Below, piece after piece: positions 55,611 to 64,000 of a DNA stretch of 64,000 nt (position 1 is its first letter; every line of letters starts with the position of its first letter). This stretch comes from Altererythrobacter sp. BO-6 (lineage in GTDB: Bacteria; Pseudomonadota; Alphaproteobacteria; Sphingomonadales; Sphingomonadaceae), in the NCBI RefSeq assembly GCF_011047315.1, contig NZ_CP049259.1:2709001-2773000 (forward strand), written 5' to 3'. The notes beneath the pieces were generated by a model. That model did no database searches. It was not told the DNA's origin and saw only the letters and a program-made list of their open reading frames with translations. Made by a program: the position numbers and the translations under genes.

Positions 55611-56246
55611 TCAATCCAGCTTGGGCGGCATTCCCGGTTCGCATTTCGCCATCGCGCGCTGGTACGCCTCGCGGGTGCCGATGCGTTTCAGGTAAGCCTG
55701 CAGGTTAGGCATTCCTTCGATGCTCATCCCGCTCATCGCGCGACTAGTGGTGAGCTGGAAGCCCATCATGATGTCTGCCGTGGTCAGCTGCCCTCCGCCG
55801 AAATAGTCGGCCTCGCCCAGCCGCTTCTCGACGATCGCCCAGCTCTTGGCCATGCGGTCCGCGACGAAGGGCGGCATTTGGTCCGCGCCCATCATGCGGG
55901 TGGCGACCAGCGCCATCATCCCGTTGGTCATGAAAGTGGCGTTGGCCCAGTGGTAGAAGAACAGGTGATCGGCAAAATCGGGATGGTTCTTGTCCGGCAC
56001 CAGCCCGCGGTCGCCATATTTGGCGACGATCCAGTCGATGATCGCACCGCTTTCGCCCAGCACGAAACCGTCATCGGTGATGACCGGGGCGATGCCCATC
56101 GGGTGCAGCGCCTTGTATTCGTCAGGCGCCAGGTTGTTGTCCGTGCGCCGGTTGTAGAGCTTCAAGTCGTAATCGATGCCCAGCTCCTCGCACAGCCAGA
56201 CTATGCGTTCGGATTGCGACAGGCGCAGGTGGTGGACGGTCAGCAT
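55611..56246 (-). CDS. Glutathione S-transferase family protein
   Basis: 211 residues from ATG 56246. Thioredoxin-like N-terminal domain: LTVHHLRLSQSERIVWLCEELGIDYDLKLYNR, with the cis-Pro of GIAPVITDDGFVLGESGAIIDWIVAKYG (ES binds the glutathione gamma-glutamyl part). All-helical C-terminal domain with LGEADYFGGGQLTTADIMMGF (N-capping box). Cytosolic; probably conjugates or reduces hydrophobic electrophiles. It is 14 bases after the photolyase gene on the same strand. Confidence 0.92.
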   Translation of the reverse strand: MLTVHHLRLSQSERIVWLCEELGIDYDLKLYNRRTDNNLAPDEYKALHPMGIAPVITDDGFVLGESGAIIDWIVAKYGDRGLVPDKNHPDFADHLFFYHWANATFMTNGMMALVATRMMGADQMPPFVADRMAKSWAIVEKRLGEADYFGGGQLTTADIMMGFQLTTSRAMSGMSIEGMPNLQAYLKRIGTREAYQRAMAKCEPGMPPKLD

Positions 56247-56260
56247 GGCGGCGGCTCTCC

Positions 56261-57823
56261 CTATTGGTATCGCGCCCAGTCTTCGCGCGCTGGCACAAGC
56301 GTGTCGAGGAAATTCTCTGCGCTTGTCAGATATTCGCGCTGTTTCGTCTCGCCCATCCGGTCCCACGTCGCATAGATCCGCCCGATCCGGTGGTTAGATT
56401 CCAGCCGGTCGCGGTGCCGGTTCATGAAGTGCCAGTAGAGCGGGTTGAACGGGCAGGCGCCGTCACCAGTCTTCTGGCTGACCTTGTAGCGGCACCCTTT
56501 GCAGTAGTCTGACATCTTGTTGATGTAATTGCCGCTCGCGGCATAGGGTTTGGTCGCAAGTTTCCCGCCGTCGGCATAGAGGATCATGCCCACCACATTG
56601 GGCATCTCCACCCAGTCATAGGCATCGGCATAGACCGCCAGGTACCAGTCCTGCACCGCGCGCGGCTCGATCCCTGCGAGCAGCGCGAAATTGCCCAGCA
56701 CCATCAGCCGCTGGATGTGGTGCGCATGGGCATTGTCGCGGGTTGAACGAATGCAATCCGCCATGCAGCGCATATCGGTTTCGCCCGTCCAGTAGAATTC
56801 GGGCAGCGGGCGGTCCGCGCCAAGCTCGTTCGCGCGCTCAAGCTGCGGCATGAAGTGCCAGTAAAACCCGCGCACATATTCGCGCCAGCCGATGATCTGG
56901 CGGATGAAGCCCTCGACCGAATTGAGCGGGGCGCGGTCCTCCTCATAGGCTTGCTGGGCGTGGCGACACAGGTCAAGCGGGTCGAGCAGGCCGAGGTTGA
57001 TGCTGGTCGACAGCATCGAATGATAAAGGTCGTCCTGCCCGTGCACCATTGCGTCCTGGTAGGGACCAAAGTTCTCCAGCCGCTCGGCGAAGAAGGCGTC
57101 GGCGGCTTGCTCGGCTTCGTTGCGAGTGACGGGCCATTCGAACCGATCGAGCGAGCCGAAATGATCGGCGAATTTCTCTTCGACGAGATCGATCACCTCG
57201 CAAGTGATCTCGTCAGGCGCGAATTTCGGGCGTGGCGGGGCTTTCAGCTCTTCCTTCGGCGGCTCGCGGTTTTCGCTGTCATAATTCCATTCGCCGCCAA
57301 CCGGTTTGCCGTCGCCGCGCATCAGCAATCCCGTCTTCTTGCGCATCTCGCGATAGAAATACTCCATCGTCAGGTGCTTGCGACCCTCCGCCCACTCCTC
57401 GAATTCGGCGTGGCTGCAAAGGAAGCGGTCATCGGGCAGGATTTCGACCTCGCAGGCAAACTTGCCGGGCCATTCCTCGATCGCCTGCTGCACGCGCCAT
57501 TCGCTGGCTTCGACGACATGTACGGCGCGCGGATCGTGCCGCTCAATGGCGCGGGCGACTTCGCCGGTGAAACTGCCTGAATTGTCCCGATCGGTCAGCT
57601 TCACATAATCGACCGTCCACCCCGCATCGCGCAGTTCCGCGGCAAAGTGACGCATCGCAGAGAAGATCAGCACGATCTTCTGCTTGTGATGCTTCACATA
57701 GGTCGCCTCGTCCCACACCTCCATCATCAGGATTACGGTGTCGTCCTTCGCGCGTCCGCGTAGCGATGCGAGATTGCGGCTCAGCTGGTCGCCGAGGATG
57801 GGGACGAGGATGGGGCTTTGCAT
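56261..57823 (-). CDS. FeS-containing photolyase/cryptochrome (PhrB-like, FeS-BCP)
   Basis: 520 residues from the ATG at 57823 (MQSPILVPILGDQLSRNLASL). Flavin- and [4Fe-4S]-containing photolyase of the FeS-BCP/CryPro class, which repairs (6-4) photoproducts in Agrobacterium PhrB. Four Cys in the positions expected for the cluster are present: MADCIRST, then YCKGCRYK and GACPFN near the C-terminus. FAD-binding and catalytic regions include MLSTSINLGLLDPLDLCRHAQQAY, IRQIIGWREYVRGFYW, HAHHIQRLMVLGNFALLAGIEPRAVQDWYLAVYADAYDWVEMPNVVGM. It differs from class I CPD photolyase, which lacks the cysteines. Confidence 0.92.
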   Translation of the reverse strand: MQSPILVPILGDQLSRNLASLRGRAKDDTVILMMEVWDEATYVKHHKQKIVLIFSAMRHFAAELRDAGWTVDYVKLTDRDNSGSFTGEVARAIERHDPRAVHVVEASEWRVQQAIEEWPGKFACEVEILPDDRFLCSHAEFEEWAEGRKHLTMEYFYREMRKKTGLLMRGDGKPVGGEWNYDSENREPPKEELKAPPRPKFAPDEITCEVIDLVEEKFADHFGSLDRFEWPVTRNEAEQAADAFFAERLENFGPYQDAMVHGQDDLYHSMLSTSINLGLLDPLDLCRHAQQAYEEDRAPLNSVEGFIRQIIGWREYVRGFYWHFMPQLERANELGADRPLPEFYWTGETDMRCMADCIRSTRDNAHAHHIQRLMVLGNFALLAGIEPRAVQDWYLAVYADAYDWVEMPNVVGMILYADGGKLATKPYAASGNYINKMSDYCKGCRYKVSQKTGDGACPFNPLYWHFMNRHRDRLESNHRIGRIYATWDRMGETKQREYLTSAENFLDTLVPAREDWARYQ

Positions 57824-57856
57824 GCAGTCCAAATGACTGAGCCCGTGAATGGTGCC

Positions 57857-60022
57857 TCACACGAAGCTGTAGGGGTCGATATCCACGCTCACCCGCACGC
57901 CCGGCGCAAAGTCCTGTGTCGCCAGCCAGTCGGTCAGGATCGCCTGCAAATTCGCGGTGCGCCGCGCGTTGACCAGGAAGCGATGGCGATAACGCCCGCG
58001 CAGCAGCGACAGTGGGGCAGGGGCGGGGCCGAGCACCATCAGCCCGTCAAGCTGCGGGCGGGTGGCACCCAGCCGGTTGGCGGCCTCGCGCGCTTCGGCA
58101 TCGTCCTCCGACGAGATGATGATCGCGGCCCAGCGGCCGAACGGCGGGGCGCCCGCGTGACGGCGCGCCTCGGTCTCGGCTTCGTAGAAGGCGTCGCGAT
58201 TGCCCTCGGCCAGAGCGGCAATCACTGGCGCGGTCGGGTGGCGCGTCTGGATCAGCACTTCGCCCGGCTTGGCCCCGCGCCCCGCGCGCCCGGCGACCTG
58301 CGCCACCTGCTGGTAAGTGCGCTCGGCCGCGCGCAAATCCCCGCCTTCGAGGCCAAGGTCGGCATCGATCACTCCTACCAGCGTTAGCTCGGGGAAGTGG
58401 AAGCCCTTGGTCACCAGCTGCGTGCCGATTATGATGTCGATCGCGCCGCTTTCCGCCTCGTGGATGAACTGCGCCGCGCGCTCGGGTGAGTTGAGCGTGT
58501 CTGACGTTGCCACCGCCACCCGCGCCTCGGGGAACAGCTCGGCCACTTCGTCAGCGATCCGTTCGACCCCCGGGCCGCAGGCGACCAGGCAATCGGGCTC
58601 GCCGCATTCCGGGCAGGTCGCAGGCGGCTGCTCTTCATGCCCGCAGTGGTGGCAAGCGAGGCGCGCCGACAGCCGGTGCTCGACCAGCCAGGCGCTGCAA
58701 TTGGGGCATTGGAAGCGGAAGCCGCAATTGCGGCACAGGGTGAGCGGGGCATAGCCGCGCCGGTTGAGGAACAGCAGCGATTGCTCATGCTTCGCCAGCC
58801 GGTCTTCCAGCGCGGCGACGAGGCGCGGGGCGAGCCAGCGCTGCCGCTCGGGCGGTTCCTCGGTCAGGTCGATGGTGTCGATATGCGGCAGTTCGGCCCC
58901 GCCGAAGCGGCTCGGCAGGTCGAGCCGTGTGTAAGTGCCGGTTTCGGCCATATGAAGGCTTTCGAGCGCGGGAGTGGCGCTCGCCAGCACCACGGGGAAG
59001 CCTTCGAAATGGGCGCGCATCACCGCCACGTCACGGGCGTTGTAGCGCACCCCGTCATCCTGCTTGAAGCTCACCTCATGCGCTTCATCGACCACCACCA
59101 GCCCAAGATTGCGATAGGGCAGGAACAGGGCGGAGCGTGCGCCGACGACCACCTGCGCCGTGCCTTCCGATATTGCGCGCCAGGCCCGCCGGCGCTCGGT
59201 CGACTTGAGCGAGGAATGCCACAGCACCGGCTCCGCGCCGAAGCGCTGCTCGAATCGCTTGAGGAAATTCTCCGTCAGCGCGATTTCGGGCAGCAGCACC
59301 AGCACTTGCCGCCCCATCCGGATCGCTTCAGCAATGGGTTCGAAATAGGTTTCGGTCTTGCCCGATCCGGTCACGCCGTCGAGCAGGAAGGGGGCGAAGC
59401 TCTTTGCACGCACGGCGTTCACCAAAACGTCTGCGACTTCGCGCTGGTCGGCCGACAAGTCCGGCACGTCGAAATCGGGATCGGCGGAGGGGAAGGGCCG
59501 GTCTATCGCCACCGTCACCGGCTCGATCACGCCCTGGTCCACCAGCCCGCGCAGCACGCCTTCGGAAACTCCGGCGATGCCCGCCAGTTCGCGGATCGTC
59601 GCCTGTTCGCCTTCCAAAGCCTCGATCGCGGCTTCGCGCTGCGGCGTCATCCGCTCTGGCATCCCGCCCGACAGGCGATATTCGGTCATCGTCGCCGGGC
59701 CGTTGAGCGCACCGCCCGAGGAAATCACCATCCGCGCCACTGCACTCATCGGCGCGCAATAATATTCCGCGGTCCATTCGATCAGCCGGCGCAGCGGCGC
59801 GCTGAGCGGCGGCACTGGCAGTACCTCCAGGATCGGGCGGAGCTTTTCCGCGGGCACTTCCTTGGCTGGCAGCCGCTCTGCCTCCCACACGATGCCGGTG
59901 ATCTGGCGCGGCCCCAGCGGTGCGAGCACAACCGAGCCCGGCTCCACGTGCACGCCATCGGGCACGCGATAATCGAGCGCGCCCAGTGCGGCGTTGAAGA
60001 CAAGGAGTCGGATACGGTTCAT
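57857..60022 (-). CDS. priA: Primosomal protein N' (replication restart helicase PriA)
   Basis: Superfamily 2 helicase that recognises stalled forks and loads the replisome. 721 residues from ATG 60022. N-terminal 3'-end binding domain (RIRLLVFNAALGALDYRVPDGVHVEPGSVVLAPLGPRQITGIVW). Walker A FLLDGVTGSGKTETYF; Walker B VVVDEAHEVSFKQDDGVRYNARDVAVMRA (DEAH). Zinc-binding cysteines CRNCGFRFQCPNC and CHHCGHEEQPPATCPECGEPDC; helicase motifs IIIGTQLVTKGFHFPELTLVGVIDAD and QVAGRAGRG. Divergent from the DUF4197 gene. Confidence 0.97.
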   Translation of the reverse strand: MNRIRLLVFNAALGALDYRVPDGVHVEPGSVVLAPLGPRQITGIVWEAERLPAKEVPAEKLRPILEVLPVPPLSAPLRRLIEWTAEYYCAPMSAVARMVISSGGALNGPATMTEYRLSGGMPERMTPQREAAIEALEGEQATIRELAGIAGVSEGVLRGLVDQGVIEPVTVAIDRPFPSADPDFDVPDLSADQREVADVLVNAVRAKSFAPFLLDGVTGSGKTETYFEPIAEAIRMGRQVLVLLPEIALTENFLKRFEQRFGAEPVLWHSSLKSTERRRAWRAISEGTAQVVVGARSALFLPYRNLGLVVVDEAHEVSFKQDDGVRYNARDVAVMRAHFEGFPVVLASATPALESLHMAETGTYTRLDLPSRFGGAELPHIDTIDLTEEPPERQRWLAPRLVAALEDRLAKHEQSLLFLNRRGYAPLTLCRNCGFRFQCPNCSAWLVEHRLSARLACHHCGHEEQPPATCPECGEPDCLVACGPGVERIADEVAELFPEARVAVATSDTLNSPERAAQFIHEAESGAIDIIIGTQLVTKGFHFPELTLVGVIDADLGLEGGDLRAAERTYQQVAQVAGRAGRGAKPGEVLIQTRHPTAPVIAALAEGNRDAFYEAETEARRHAGAPPFGRWAAIIISSEDDAEAREAANRLGATRPQLDGLMVLGPAPAPLSLLRGRYRHRFLVNARRTANLQAILTDWLATQDFAPGVRVSVDIDPYSFV

Positions 60023-60081
60023 CTTGGCCGCGGCAATATGGGCGCTCAACCATGCCTGCCACAAGCACGAGGGATAGGGAT

Positions 60082-60777
60082 ATGAACGTTTCGCTGGAAA
60101 ACACGCTGGGCCGCCGCGCCTTTCTGGGCGGGGCCGCCGCCGGTGCGACCCTGCTCGTGCTGCCGGGCTGCAACAGCATGCCGCGCTTCAGCGTGACCGA
60201 GGCGGTGCGGCGCCTGCTGCTGCTGTCGAGCGAGCGCGCCTTCGCGCGGCTGGTCGAGCCGGGCGGGTTCTGGGATGCGCAAGTGGCCCGCGTGGGGCTG
60301 GGCGAGCTGCTGGGCACGCGCGGTGACGTGCTGAGCCGGATCCTCACTTCCGCATTGTTCAAGGACCGGCTGCAGGATGCCTTTGCCGATATCGCGATCG
60401 AGGGCAGCGAACGCGCCGCCCCGCTGGTGGTCGATGCCGTGCGGGTGATCGGCTGGAGCAACGCCAATGACTTGGTGCGCGGCGGCCCGCGCGCGGCGAC
60501 CGATTTCCTGCGCGGCGAAATGGGTGGGCAGTTGATTGAGGCGATGGTGCCAGAGCTGGGTCGGGCGATCGAGATTTCCTCCGACCCGCTGGTCGGTCAG
60601 CTGATCGACGCGATGACCGGCGTGAATGTCAGCGGCGTGGCACGGCGGCTGGCGGGCAAGGTCGACGATGCGATCTGGAGCGAGATCGGCAATGAGGAAT
60701 CTGCGATCCGGGCCGATCCGCTTGCGACCCGCGATCCAGTGCTGATCGGCGTGTTCGGTGCGGGCGCGCGATACTAG
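60082..60777 (+). CDS. DUF4197 lipoprotein
   Basis: 231 residues from ATG 60082, after GAGGGATAGGGA. Export signal with twin Arg and lipobox-like end: LGRRAFLGGAAAGATLLVLPGCN. The DUF4197 helical domain follows: VTEAVRRLLLLSSERAFARLVEPGGFWDAQVARVGLGELLGTRGDVLSRILTSALFKDRLQDAFADIAIEGSERAAPLVVDAVRVIGWSNANDLVRGG and ATDFLRGEMGGQLIEAMVPELGRAI. The family has no known biochemical function. Convergent with the DUF2490 gene. Confidence 0.87.
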   Translation: MNVSLENTLGRRAFLGGAAAGATLLVLPGCNSMPRFSVTEAVRRLLLLSSERAFARLVEPGGFWDAQVARVGLGELLGTRGDVLSRILTSALFKDRLQDAFADIAIEGSERAAPLVVDAVRVIGWSNANDLVRGGPRAATDFLRGEMGGQLIEAMVPELGRAIEISSDPLVGQLIDAMTGVNVSGVARRLAGKVDDAIWSEIGNEESAIRADPLATRDPVLIGVFGAGARY

Positions 60778-60784
60778 GCCGAAG

Positions 60785-61453
60785 TCAGAAGCTGTAGGCG
60801 ATCCCGATCAAAGGGGCATGGCCGACCCGGTCAGGCGCATTGTCGCGAATATCCTGCTGGCGCAAATAGGTCAGGCTCAGTTCGAGCTTGTCCGATGCGG
60901 CATAGGACAGGCCCAATTGCGAACGCACACCGGTCAAGCCGCTGTCATCTGCCGGGCCGACGCGTGAACTGCGCAGAGTAATGAACAGTTCGGTGTCGGC
61001 CTTGAACGCCAATTTCCCGGCTCCGTCGAACGGCACTTTCACGCCCAGCCGCGGGCGCAGGCGCAGGCCCATACGGCTCTGGTCTTCCACCCAGCGCTGT
61101 TCCAGCCGCAATCGCGTGCGCAAATATCCGTGGCTGGTCGAGATCTGCTGCATGGTGCGCACTTCGTCGAGCCCGCCATCGTTTTCGCGCTGCTCGAACG
61201 CTCCGGACAAGGTCGCGTTATCGGCGATCTTGTGGTGCAGCCAAAGGCGCGCGAAATAGGTGTCTGACCGGCCGTCGCCAGCACTGCGGAATCGCTGCGC
61301 GGTTTCCAGTTCGATCGTGTTGTCGCGATCGAGCGCGAAATCGACCGAGGGGTTGAGCCACAGCTCGAACGCATCGTCGCTGGCATAAGCAGCGCCGGGG
61401 GTGCCCAGCAGCAGGACGGCAAGCAGCGCGGGCCGATATCCGGTGCGGTTCAT
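60785..61453 (-). CDS. DUF2490 outer-membrane beta-barrel-like protein
   Basis: 222 residues from ATG 61453. Signal peptide RPALLAVLLLGTPGAAYA, then alternating beta strands: FELWLNPSVDFALDRDNTIELETAQRFRSAGDGRSDTYFARLWLHHKIADNATLSGAFEQRENDGG, YLRTRLRLEQRWVEDQSRMGLRLRPRLGVKVPFD and LELSLTYLRQQDIRDN, ending with aromatic IAYSF as in outer-membrane barrels. DUF2490 proteins are of unknown function. Monocistronic; 171 bases upstream hold no recognised feature before the transaldolase gene. Confidence 0.85.
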   Translation of the reverse strand: MNRTGYRPALLAVLLLGTPGAAYASDDAFELWLNPSVDFALDRDNTIELETAQRFRSAGDGRSDTYFARLWLHHKIADNATLSGAFEQRENDGGLDEVRTMQQISTSHGYLRTRLRLEQRWVEDQSRMGLRLRPRLGVKVPFDGAGKLAFKADTELFITLRSSRVGPADDSGLTGVRSQLGLSYAASDKLELSLTYLRQQDIRDNAPDRVGHAPLIGIAYSF

Positions 61454-61639
61454 AATGCATTTCCTCAACGTGCTATTCTGGCTTTATCGGGGAAACTACC
61501 TAGCCAATGCTAAGATTGCGTTAACCATAAACGGCCCGCCGATGCAGATGCGGAAAGCCGCGCGCATGGCCTCGCCCGAAAACACTGCTATGCGGTAGGG
61601 AACCTGCACGATCTCGAACAGCCGACACCGGAGCGATCC

Positions 61640-62296
61640 ATGAAATTCTTTGCCGACACTGCCGAGATTGACGACATCAGGGAACTGGCCGCGACCGGCC
61701 TGCTCGATGGCGTCACCACCAATCCCTCGCTGATCGCCAAGTCAGGCCGCGATTTCATGGAAGTGACCAAGGAAATCTGCGCCATCGTCGATGGGCCGGT
61801 GTCCGCCGAAGTGGTCGCGCTCGACCACGAGACGATGATGAAAGAGGCGGAAGTGCTGCGCAAGCTGGCGGACAATGTCTGCATCAAGGTGCCGCTGACC
61901 ATTGACGGCCTCAAGACCTGCAAGGCGCTGACCGGTGACGGCACCATGGTCAATGTCACGCTGTGCTTCTCGGCCAACCAGGCGCTGCTGGCGGCCAAGG
62001 CCGGGGCGACTTTCATTTCGCCCTTCGTCGGGCGGCATGATGACAACGGCTTCGACGGTATGGAACTGATCGAAGATATCCGCCTGATCTATGACAATTA
62101 CGCCTTCGAAACTGAAATCCTCGTCGCCAGCGTGCGCCACGTCACCCACGTGCTCGAGGCCGCGAAGATCGGCGCCGACGTGATGACCGCGCCGCCCGCC
62201 GTGATCAAGGCGCTGTTCAAGCATGTCCTGACAGATAAGGGGATTGAAGGTTTCCTTGCCGATTGGGCAAAGACGGGCCAGTCGATTATCCGCTAA
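61640..62296 (+). CDS. fsa: Short transaldolase / fructose-6-phosphate aldolase
   Basis: 218-residue class I aldolase of the MipB/TalC subfamily, shorter than classical transaldolases (~315). [35 protein letters not shown] is the N-terminal signature. The Schiff-base Lys lies in NVCIKVPLT near residue 86. [28 protein letters not shown] and [49 protein letters not shown] complete the barrel. Proteins of this type are usually transaldolases, linking the pentose-phosphate pathway and glycolysis; a few are F6P aldolases. Followed directly by cobT. Confidence 0.93.
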   Translation: MKFFADTAEIDDIRELAATGLLDGVTTNPSLIAKSGRDFMEVTKEICAIVDGPVSAEVVALDHETMMKEAEVLRKLADNVCIKVPLTIDGLKTCKALTGDGTMVNVTLCFSANQALLAAKAGATFISPFVGRHDDNGFDGMELIEDIRLIYDNYAFETEILVASVRHVTHVLEAAKIGADVMTAPPAVIKALFKHVLTDKGIEGFLADWAKTGQSIIR

Positions 62297-62316
62297 ACAT
62301 TCGCGAAGACCACGCC

Positions 62317-64000
62317 TTGGCCGAAGAAACCCCTCTCGATCGCTTCAAGCACGCGCTGACCGGTGCCAGCCGCGCGATCGCGCGCGAGGCCGAGGTGGAA
62401 GTGGCGTGGAGCGCGGACGCACCTTCATCATCGGGCAAGAACTTCCGTGTGCCGCTGCCTGGCCGCAATCTTCCGCCCGAGCAGGTTGCCGAGGCGCGCG
62501 GCTTTGCCGACAGTTTCGCGCTGAAGCTGCGCCATCACAATGCGGACCTGCACACCCGCAACGCGCCGCCCGAGCCGACCGCGCGCGCCTGCTATGACGC
62601 CATCGAGCGTACCCGCTATGAGGCATTGGGCGCCAACCGCTTCGGCGGGGTCCGCTCCAACCTCGACAGCGCAACGGAAATGCGCGTCGCCTCCGATCCG
62701 ATTGCGCGCGCGCAAAGCCGCGACGATGTGCCGTTGCAGACCGCGCTGTCGTTGCTCCTGCGCGAGAAGCTGACCGGCGAGCCCGTGCCCGAGCGCGCCC
62801 GCGCCGGGGTGGAACTGGTGCGCAGCTATATCGAGGAACGCGTCGGCGGCGATCTCGATGCGCTGGCCGCTTCGCTCGATGACCAGAAGGCGTTCCAGGC
62901 GCTGAGCCTGGACCTGCTCGAACATCTCGACCTGACCCATCCCACCGATGCGCCCGATGAAGGCGACAATGAGGACGGGGAAGACGAAGACGGCCAGGAC
63001 GAACAGGACGAGGGCGAGCAGGACGAGGGCCAGGGCGACCAGCAGAGTGCTGAAATGGCCGGTGACACCAGCGAAGGCGAGTCTGACGGCGAAAGCCAGA
63101 GCGAGATGTCCGCGGACCAGGAAATGTCCGAGGGCGAACCGGGCGACGAGGGCGAGGAAGGCAAGATGCCGGTGCGCCCCAACCGGCCGATGGGGGACAT
63201 CCCCGATTCCTTCGACTACCGCGCCTATACCACGCAGTTTGACGAGGAAGTGCCCGCGTCGGAACTGTGCGACGCGGAAGAGCTTGACCGGCTGCGCGCC
63301 TATCTCGACAGCCAGCTGACCGGCCTGCAGGGGATCGTCACGCGGCTCGCCAACCGGCTGCAGCGCCGGCTGATGGCGCAGCAGAACCGCAGCTGGGATT
63401 TCGACCAGGAGGAAGGGCTGCTCGATCCCGCGCGGCTGGCCCGCGTGATCATCACCCCGGGCACGCTGCTGACCTACAAGACCGAGCGCGACATCGAGTT
63501 CAAGGACCACGATCGTCACGCTGCTGATCGACAATTCGGGTTCGATGCGCGGACGCCCGATCAGCATCGCCGCGATCAGCGCCGATATCCTCGCGCGCAC
63601 GCTGGAGCGGTGCGGGGTCAAGACCGAGATTCTCGGCTTCACCACCCGCGCGTGGAAGGGCGGGCAAAGCCGCGAGCAATGGCTGGCAGACGGCAAACCG
63701 GCGGGTCCGGGCCGCCTCAACGATCTCAGGCACATCGTCTACAAGCAGGCCGATGAGCCATGGCGCCGTGCGCGCCGCAACCTTGGCCTGATGATGCGCG
63801 AAGGCTTGCTGAAAGAGAATATCGACGGCGAGGCGCTGCTCTGGGCGCATAACCGGTTGATCTCGCGGCGCGAGGATCGCCGCATATTGATGGTGATTTC
63901 GGACGGCGCGCCGGTCGATGACTCAACGCTCAGCGTCAACAGCGCGGGATACCTGGAGAGCCACTTGCGCAAGGTGATCGAATGGATCGAAACGCGCTCG
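62317..64000 (+). pseudogene. cobT: Cobaltochelatase subunit CobT, frameshifted and cut by window edge
   Basis: AAA+/VWA-type chelatase subunit; with CobS and CobN it inserts cobalt into the corrin ring. The likely start is the TTG at 62317 ([31 protein letters not shown]); 62263 (TTG) is an alternative. A middle region of about 75 residues (62955-63170) is extremely acidic (repeats of [21 protein letters not shown]), as in known CobT. After TERDIEFKD at 63507 the frame shifts because of an extra C in GGACCACGATCG. One base on it continues [52 protein letters not shown], a VWA domain with the MIDAS DNSGS, to the right edge. One base removed restores the gene. Confidence 0.88.

Overview
The window looks like the chromosome of an alphaproteobacterium of the order Sphingomonadales, most likely Erythrobacteraceae. 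The reasons are high GC throughout, a circularly permuted ssrA (tmRNA) gene with the tag ANDNEALALAA, an alphaproteobacterial split ATP synthase operon (atpHAGDC without the F0 genes), an HdaA with an N-terminal clamp-binding motif, a SciP-like DUF1153 protein, a large orphan TonB-dependent receptor and a PepA-HolC-Ndk gene string. It is almost entirely housekeeping DNA. I see no prophage, insertion sequence, CRISPR array, tRNA or rRNA.

Layout. 1-11 kb: putP (cut by the left edge), typA, a TonB-dependent receptor, a frameshifted RDD protein, ybbP-ybbA facing a lipoprotein tesA, and recF. 11-16.6 kb: a small operon of two paralogous microproteins plus pspC behind a sigma-54-type promoter; a LemA-TPM-TPM-Nudix-SDR string; mscL; ssrA. 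16.6-22.4 kb: arginine succinyltransferase pathway genes (astB, astA, an M20 hydrolase), then malate synthase G. 22.4-28.1 kb: the envelope operon lptD-surA-pdxA-rsmA, with pdxA frameshifted. 28.1-34 kb: pepA, a DUF2256 protein, holC, ndk, an MddA/NnrU-type membrane methyltransferase, a sulfotransferase, and purM with a purN-MmcQ fusion. 35-45 kb: a DUF2066 protein, hdaA, cysE, DUF2794, a small membrane protein with a palindromic operator region, an SDR, gph, glmU, a lipoprotein, an HNH protein, sciP and a prolyl oligopeptidase. 45.5-50.7 kb: atpHAG, a lipoprotein gene, atpDC. 50.7-64 kb: a structured intergenic repeat, a TauD-type dioxygenase, a membrane-anchored trypsin-like protease, a broken ada, a dienelactone hydrolase, a GST, an FeS-type photolyase, priA, DUF4197 and DUF2490 proteins, a short transaldolase, and a frameshifted cobT cut by the right edge.

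Two things stand out. First, four otherwise well-conserved genes (RDD, pdxA, ada, cobT) are each broken by an apparent single extra base at the same top-strand heptamer CCACGAT; ada has a second insertion at a GGG run. This is far from random and most likely reflects a systematic sequencing or base-modification artefact, though a DNA-level biological cause is not excluded. Second, the pspC operon has a near-consensus -24/-12 promoter, a perfect upstream 8-bp inverted repeat, and two related 38-40 residue hydrophobic proteins encoded before PspC. It looks like an enhancer-dependent envelope-stress module.
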